The notes under the pieces are model-generated. The model made no database searches. It was not told the DNA's origin and saw nothing but the letters and a program-made list of their open reading frames with translations. 8,233 bases of DNA from Acidobacteriaceae bacterium (lineage in GTDB: Bacteria; Acidobacteriota; Terriglobia; Terriglobales; Acidobacteriaceae): positions 1-8,233 of the forward strand of contig PLST01000566.1 in NCBI GenBank assembly GCA_003164255.1, in the 5' to 3' direction. Positions 5,971-8,233 of this stretch are shown here, piece after piece. Both the position numbers and the translations under genes were made by a program. Numbering within the stretch: position 1 is the first letter of the stretch; every line of letters begins with the position of its first letter.

Positions 5971-7179
5971 TTAGTAGCCCAAGGCGAGCGACGGATCGGC
6001 AGAGAGGTCAGCGGGGGCAAAATGACCTGCTTGAAAACGGGGCCAGGCAGCTGCGGCAATCATGGCTGCATTATCAGTGGAAAGAGCCAGAGTGGGGAAG
6101 GCGATGGGGAGGTGGCGGCGCTCGGCCTCGGCGGTAAAGCGCGCGCGGAGCTCGCGGTTGGCGGCGACTCCGCCGGTGACGAGAATTCGCGCGGGGCCGA
6201 CGGACTGCTGTGCGGCGAAGGTTTTCTTGAGCAGGTCTCCGACGACAGCACACTGGAAGCTGGCAATGAGGTCGAGGGTCTGAGGATCGCAGGTGGCGAG
6301 GGCGGCTTCGATGGTGGGGCTGGCGGGCGCGTCTGGCCCGGTAAAGAGCGCTTCGCGTCGGGCCTCTGCTTCAGGGCGTAAGTTGTGGAGCTCGACATAG
6401 CGAAGGACGGCTGTTTTGATTCCTGAAAACGAAAAGAGAAAGTGGGGATCGAGAGCTGCGATCGGGGCGGTTTTAGCGGCCTTGGTGCGAGGCGGCTTAC
6501 CGCCAAGGTGAAGCTTGGTTTTGATTTGAGAGAAGGCGAAGGGTATGGCATGGGGGTTGCCGTGCAGGGCGAGGGCGTCGATCCATGGGCCTCCGGGATA
6601 GCCCAGACCGAGGAGTTTGGCGACTTTGTCATAGGCTTCGCCCGCAGCGTCGTCGACGGTGCGGCCGACGAGGGTGTAGTGCCAGGTGCCGTGGGTAGGG
6701 CGGGCGAGATAGAGATGTGTGTGGCCACCGGAGACGACGAGGGCGAGAGCGGGCTCGTCGTCGAGATTCGAGCCGTTGGCTTCGCCGGTGGCACCTCGCT
6801 CGTTGAGGAGGACGGCATGGATGTGCCCCTCAAGATGGTTGACGGCGATGAGAGGGATGTTTTGCGCGTAGGCGAGGGCCTTTGCGTAGATGATGCCGAC
6901 GAGGAGGGCTCCGGCAAGGCCAGGACCTGAGGTGACGGCGACGGCATCGAGATCGGCGAGGGTGATGTTTGCCTGGACGAGGGCTGCGCGGACGACTGGA
7001 ACGATGGCGCGGAGATGCTCGCGGGATGCAAGTTCAGGAACAACACCGCCATAGCGGGCGTGGGTGGCAATCTGTGAGGCAACGACAGAGGATAGCGTTC
7101 GGGAGCCGCGCTGGACGACGGCAGCGGCGGTCTCGTCGCAGGAAGATTCGATGGCGAGGATGAGACCGTTGCCTGGCAT
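5971..7179 (-). CDS. tsaD: tRNA N6-adenosine threonylcarbamoyltransferase TsaD
   Basis: The protein has 402 residues. TsaD transfers the threonylcarbamoyl group from threonylcarbamoyl-adenylate to A37 of ANN-decoding tRNAs (t6A), working with TsaB and TsaE in the cytoplasm. Family signatures in order: ESSCDET (11-17), GGVVPELASREH (44-55), SGPGLAGALLVG (84-95), NHLEGH (114-119) with metal ligands H115 and H119, SGGHT (150-154), DDAAGEAYDK (176-185), FSFSGIKT (249-256), TGGVAANR (335-342), and STDNAAM (367-373) with the third ligand D369. It is longer than the roughly 335-residue E. coli protein because of inserts near 128-142, 226-245 and 268-299. The start matches the family N-terminus (LILAIESSCDET), although no good Shine-Dalgarno precedes it, so initiation may be weak or leaderless. 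tsaB and tsaE are not in view. Identification is secure. Confidence 0.97.
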   Translation of the reverse strand: MPGNGLILAIESSCDETAAAVVQRGSRTLSSVVASQIATHARYGGVVPELASREHLRAIVPVVRAALVQANITLADLDAVAVTSGPGLAGALLVGIIYAKALAYAQNIPLIAVNHLEGHIHAVLLNERGATGEANGSNLDDEPALALVVSGGHTHLYLARPTHGTWHYTLVGRTVDDAAGEAYDKVAKLLGLGYPGGPWIDALALHGNPHAIPFAFSQIKTKLHLGGKPPRTKAAKTAPIAALDPHFLFSFSGIKTAVLRYVELHNLRPEAEARREALFTGPDAPASPTIEAALATCDPQTLDLIASFQCAVVGDLLKKTFAAQQSVGPARILVTGGVAANRELRARFTAEAERRHLPIAFPTLALSTDNAAMIAAAAWPRFQAGHFAPADLSADPSLALGY

Positions 7180-7256
7180 ATTTACAGTTTATCGGTTGGG
7201 GGTGGCGCGGATGCTTCGCGCAGGGCTGTGGGTAGGAGCGAGAATAGACGCATACC
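7180..7256. promoter_or_regulatory. Divergent promoter region, tsaD and tRNA nucleotidyltransferase genes
   Basis: These 77 bp separate two divergent start codons and must serve both. A stable hairpin sits at 7205-7221: GCGCG and CGCGC, extended by one wobble and one A-T pair around a TGC loop. On the minus strand an AT-rich stretch GATAAACTGTAAAT directly precedes the tsaD ATG and could include its -10. On the plus strand TAGGAG (7233-7238) lies 18 nt before the ATG, too far for a normal ribosome site. No full sigma-70 promoter could be assigned. Confidence 0.4.
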
Positions 7257-8233
7257 ATGGCGCTTGTGACTCGACAGTTTGAAGCGGCTTTAGGGATTGT
7301 GGTGAAGCTGCGTACGGCGGGTTATGAGGCTTATCTCGCGGGCGGATGCGTGCGCGATTTGCTGCTGGGACGGGAGCCGAAGGACTTCGACGTGGCGACG
7401 AGTGCGACGCCGGATGTGGTGCTTAGGATGTTTGACAGGACGTTTTCGGTGGGTGCGCATTTTGGGGTGGTTCTGGTAGCCACCTGCGGTGGAGCAGACG
7501 CTGCTGGCGCGGCAGAGAGTGCCTTGGAAGATGAACAGTATTTTGTTACGGAGGTGGCGACATTTCGATCGGATGGGGCTTATTCGGATGGGCGGCATCC
7601 GGATGCAGTGCGCTATACGTTGAGCGCCCAAGAAGATGTGCAGCGGAGGGATTTCTCGATCAATGGGCTCCTGCTGGATCTTACCGACTCGACATCCGAC
7701 CCTGACCACGGAAACAACGACGTGGCGAGGATGGGGCACCAGGACATCTCCGGATTCGACGACGTCAAATCAGCCGCACTTCGCTCAGCGGTTTTGGATT
7801 TTGTGGGTGGTGTGGCGGATCTTGAGGCGGGAGTTGTACGGGCGATTGGACAGGCCGAACTGCGGTTTGAGGAAGACCACTTGCGGATGCTGCGCGGGGT
7901 GCGGTTTGCGGCGCGGTTCGGATTTGAGTTGGAGGCGGGGACCAAGGCGGCGATTCGGCGACTCGCGGCGCGCATTGATGGAGTGAGCCGGGAGCGGGTT
8001 CGTGATGAGTTGACCAAGATGCTGACCGAGGGACGCGCACGCAGGGCATTTGAGCTACTGGATGAAACTGGGCTACTCGAGCATGTATTGCCGGAAGTTG
8101 CACAGATGAAGGGCGTGGAACAGCCTCCACAGTTTCATCCCGAGGGGGATGTCTGGGTGCATACGCTGGGTCTGCTGGAGCAATTGGAGCCAGGATGCCC
8201 TATGACTCTGGCATGGGGAGCGCTTCTGCACGA
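7257..8233 (+). CDS. CCA-adding-type tRNA nucleotidyltransferase with HD domain, N-terminal part (runs off right edge)
   Basis: The frame is open from ATG 7257 to the window end, giving 325 complete codons; an in-frame TAG at 7245-7247 limits earlier starts. The class II polymerase-beta head domain is clear: YLAGGCVRDLLLG (26-38), the catalytic KDFDVATSA with D43 and D45, VTEVATFRSDGAYSDGRHP (98-115), RRDFSINGLLLD (130-141), then LDFVGGVADLEAGVVRAIG (180-198) and EDHLRMLRGVRFAARFGFELE (206-226). Near the edge, DVWVHTL (298-304) and GALLH (321-325) begin an HD domain. The enzyme would add or repair the 3' CCA end of tRNA; CCA-, A-adding and poly(A)-polymerase members cannot be told apart from this part. 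Two inserts, about 77-94 and 142-178, are absent from the compact family pattern. It is divergent from tsaD, another tRNA-maturation gene. Confidence 0.93.
   Translation, partial: MALVTRQFEAALGIVVKLRTAGYEAYLAGGCVRDLLLGREPKDFDVATSATPDVVLRMFDRTFSVGAHFGVVLVATCGGADAAGAAESALEDEQYFVTEVATFRSDGAYSDGRHPDAVRYTLSAQEDVQRRDFSINGLLLDLTDSTSDPDHGNNDVARMGHQDISGFDDVKSAALRSAVLDFVGGVADLEAGVVRAIGQAELRFEEDHLRMLRGVRFAARFGFELEAGTKAAIRRLAARIDGVSRERVRDELTKMLTEGRARRAFELLDETGLLEHVLPEVAQMKGVEQPPQFHPEGDVWVHTLGLLEQLEPGCPMTLAWGALLH

Noticed and set aside
6060..7082. 340-codon Pro/Ser-rich frame overlapping tsaD on the same strand
   Set aside because: Low-complexity frame-shifted shadow of tsaD, whose own frame contains every TsaD motif.

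Overview
This 8.2 kb window looks like ordinary chromosomal DNA of a GC-rich bacterium, most likely an Acidobacteriota member (Terriglobia/Acidobacteriaceae type). That placement rests on the general style of the proteins: an alanine-rich anti-sigma factor with a BNR-like tail, an HDOD protein, a secreted DUF6569/ARPP-1 protein and a degenerate intergenic hairpin cluster. No rRNA or whole-genome signal was available, so it is an inference. I see no transposase, phage gene, CRISPR array, rRNA or tRNA gene.

Layout, left to right. (1) The C-terminal part of a polytopic membrane protein runs in from the left edge on the plus strand and stops at 1232. (2) A 270-bp convergent intergenic region holds two clear hairpins and a weaker third, probably terminators and/or a dispersed repeat. 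(3) On the minus strand (2744 to 1503) is a secreted DUF6569/ARPP-1-like protein. (4) Divergent from it, across about 136 bp, are a sigma-70-family factor (2881-3801) and, overlapping it by ATGA, a zinc-finger anti-sigma protein (3798-4820) with one membrane segment and a periplasmic BNR/Ycf48-like end. (5) After 254 bp without a convincing gene comes an HDOD signalling protein (5075-5950). (6) Convergent with it, 20 bp away, is tsaD on the minus strand (7179 to 5971), the catalytic subunit for tRNA t6A37 synthesis. (7) Divergent from tsaD, 77 bp away, a CCA-adding-type tRNA nucleotidyltransferase starts at 7257 and runs off the right edge.

How they work together. The sigma/anti-sigma pair is a translationally coupled envelope-signalling module. 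The secreted DUF6569 protein is its closest candidate target or partner, by divergent position only. tsaD and the tRNA nucleotidyltransferase both serve tRNA maturation and share one short divergent promoter region. The HDOD protein's role is unknown. Nothing here is a strong candidate for a wholly new system. The most worthwhile leads are the sensor-like tail of the anti-sigma factor, the divergent secreted protein, the sequence insertions in the two tRNA enzymes, and the hairpin cluster at 1297-1419.
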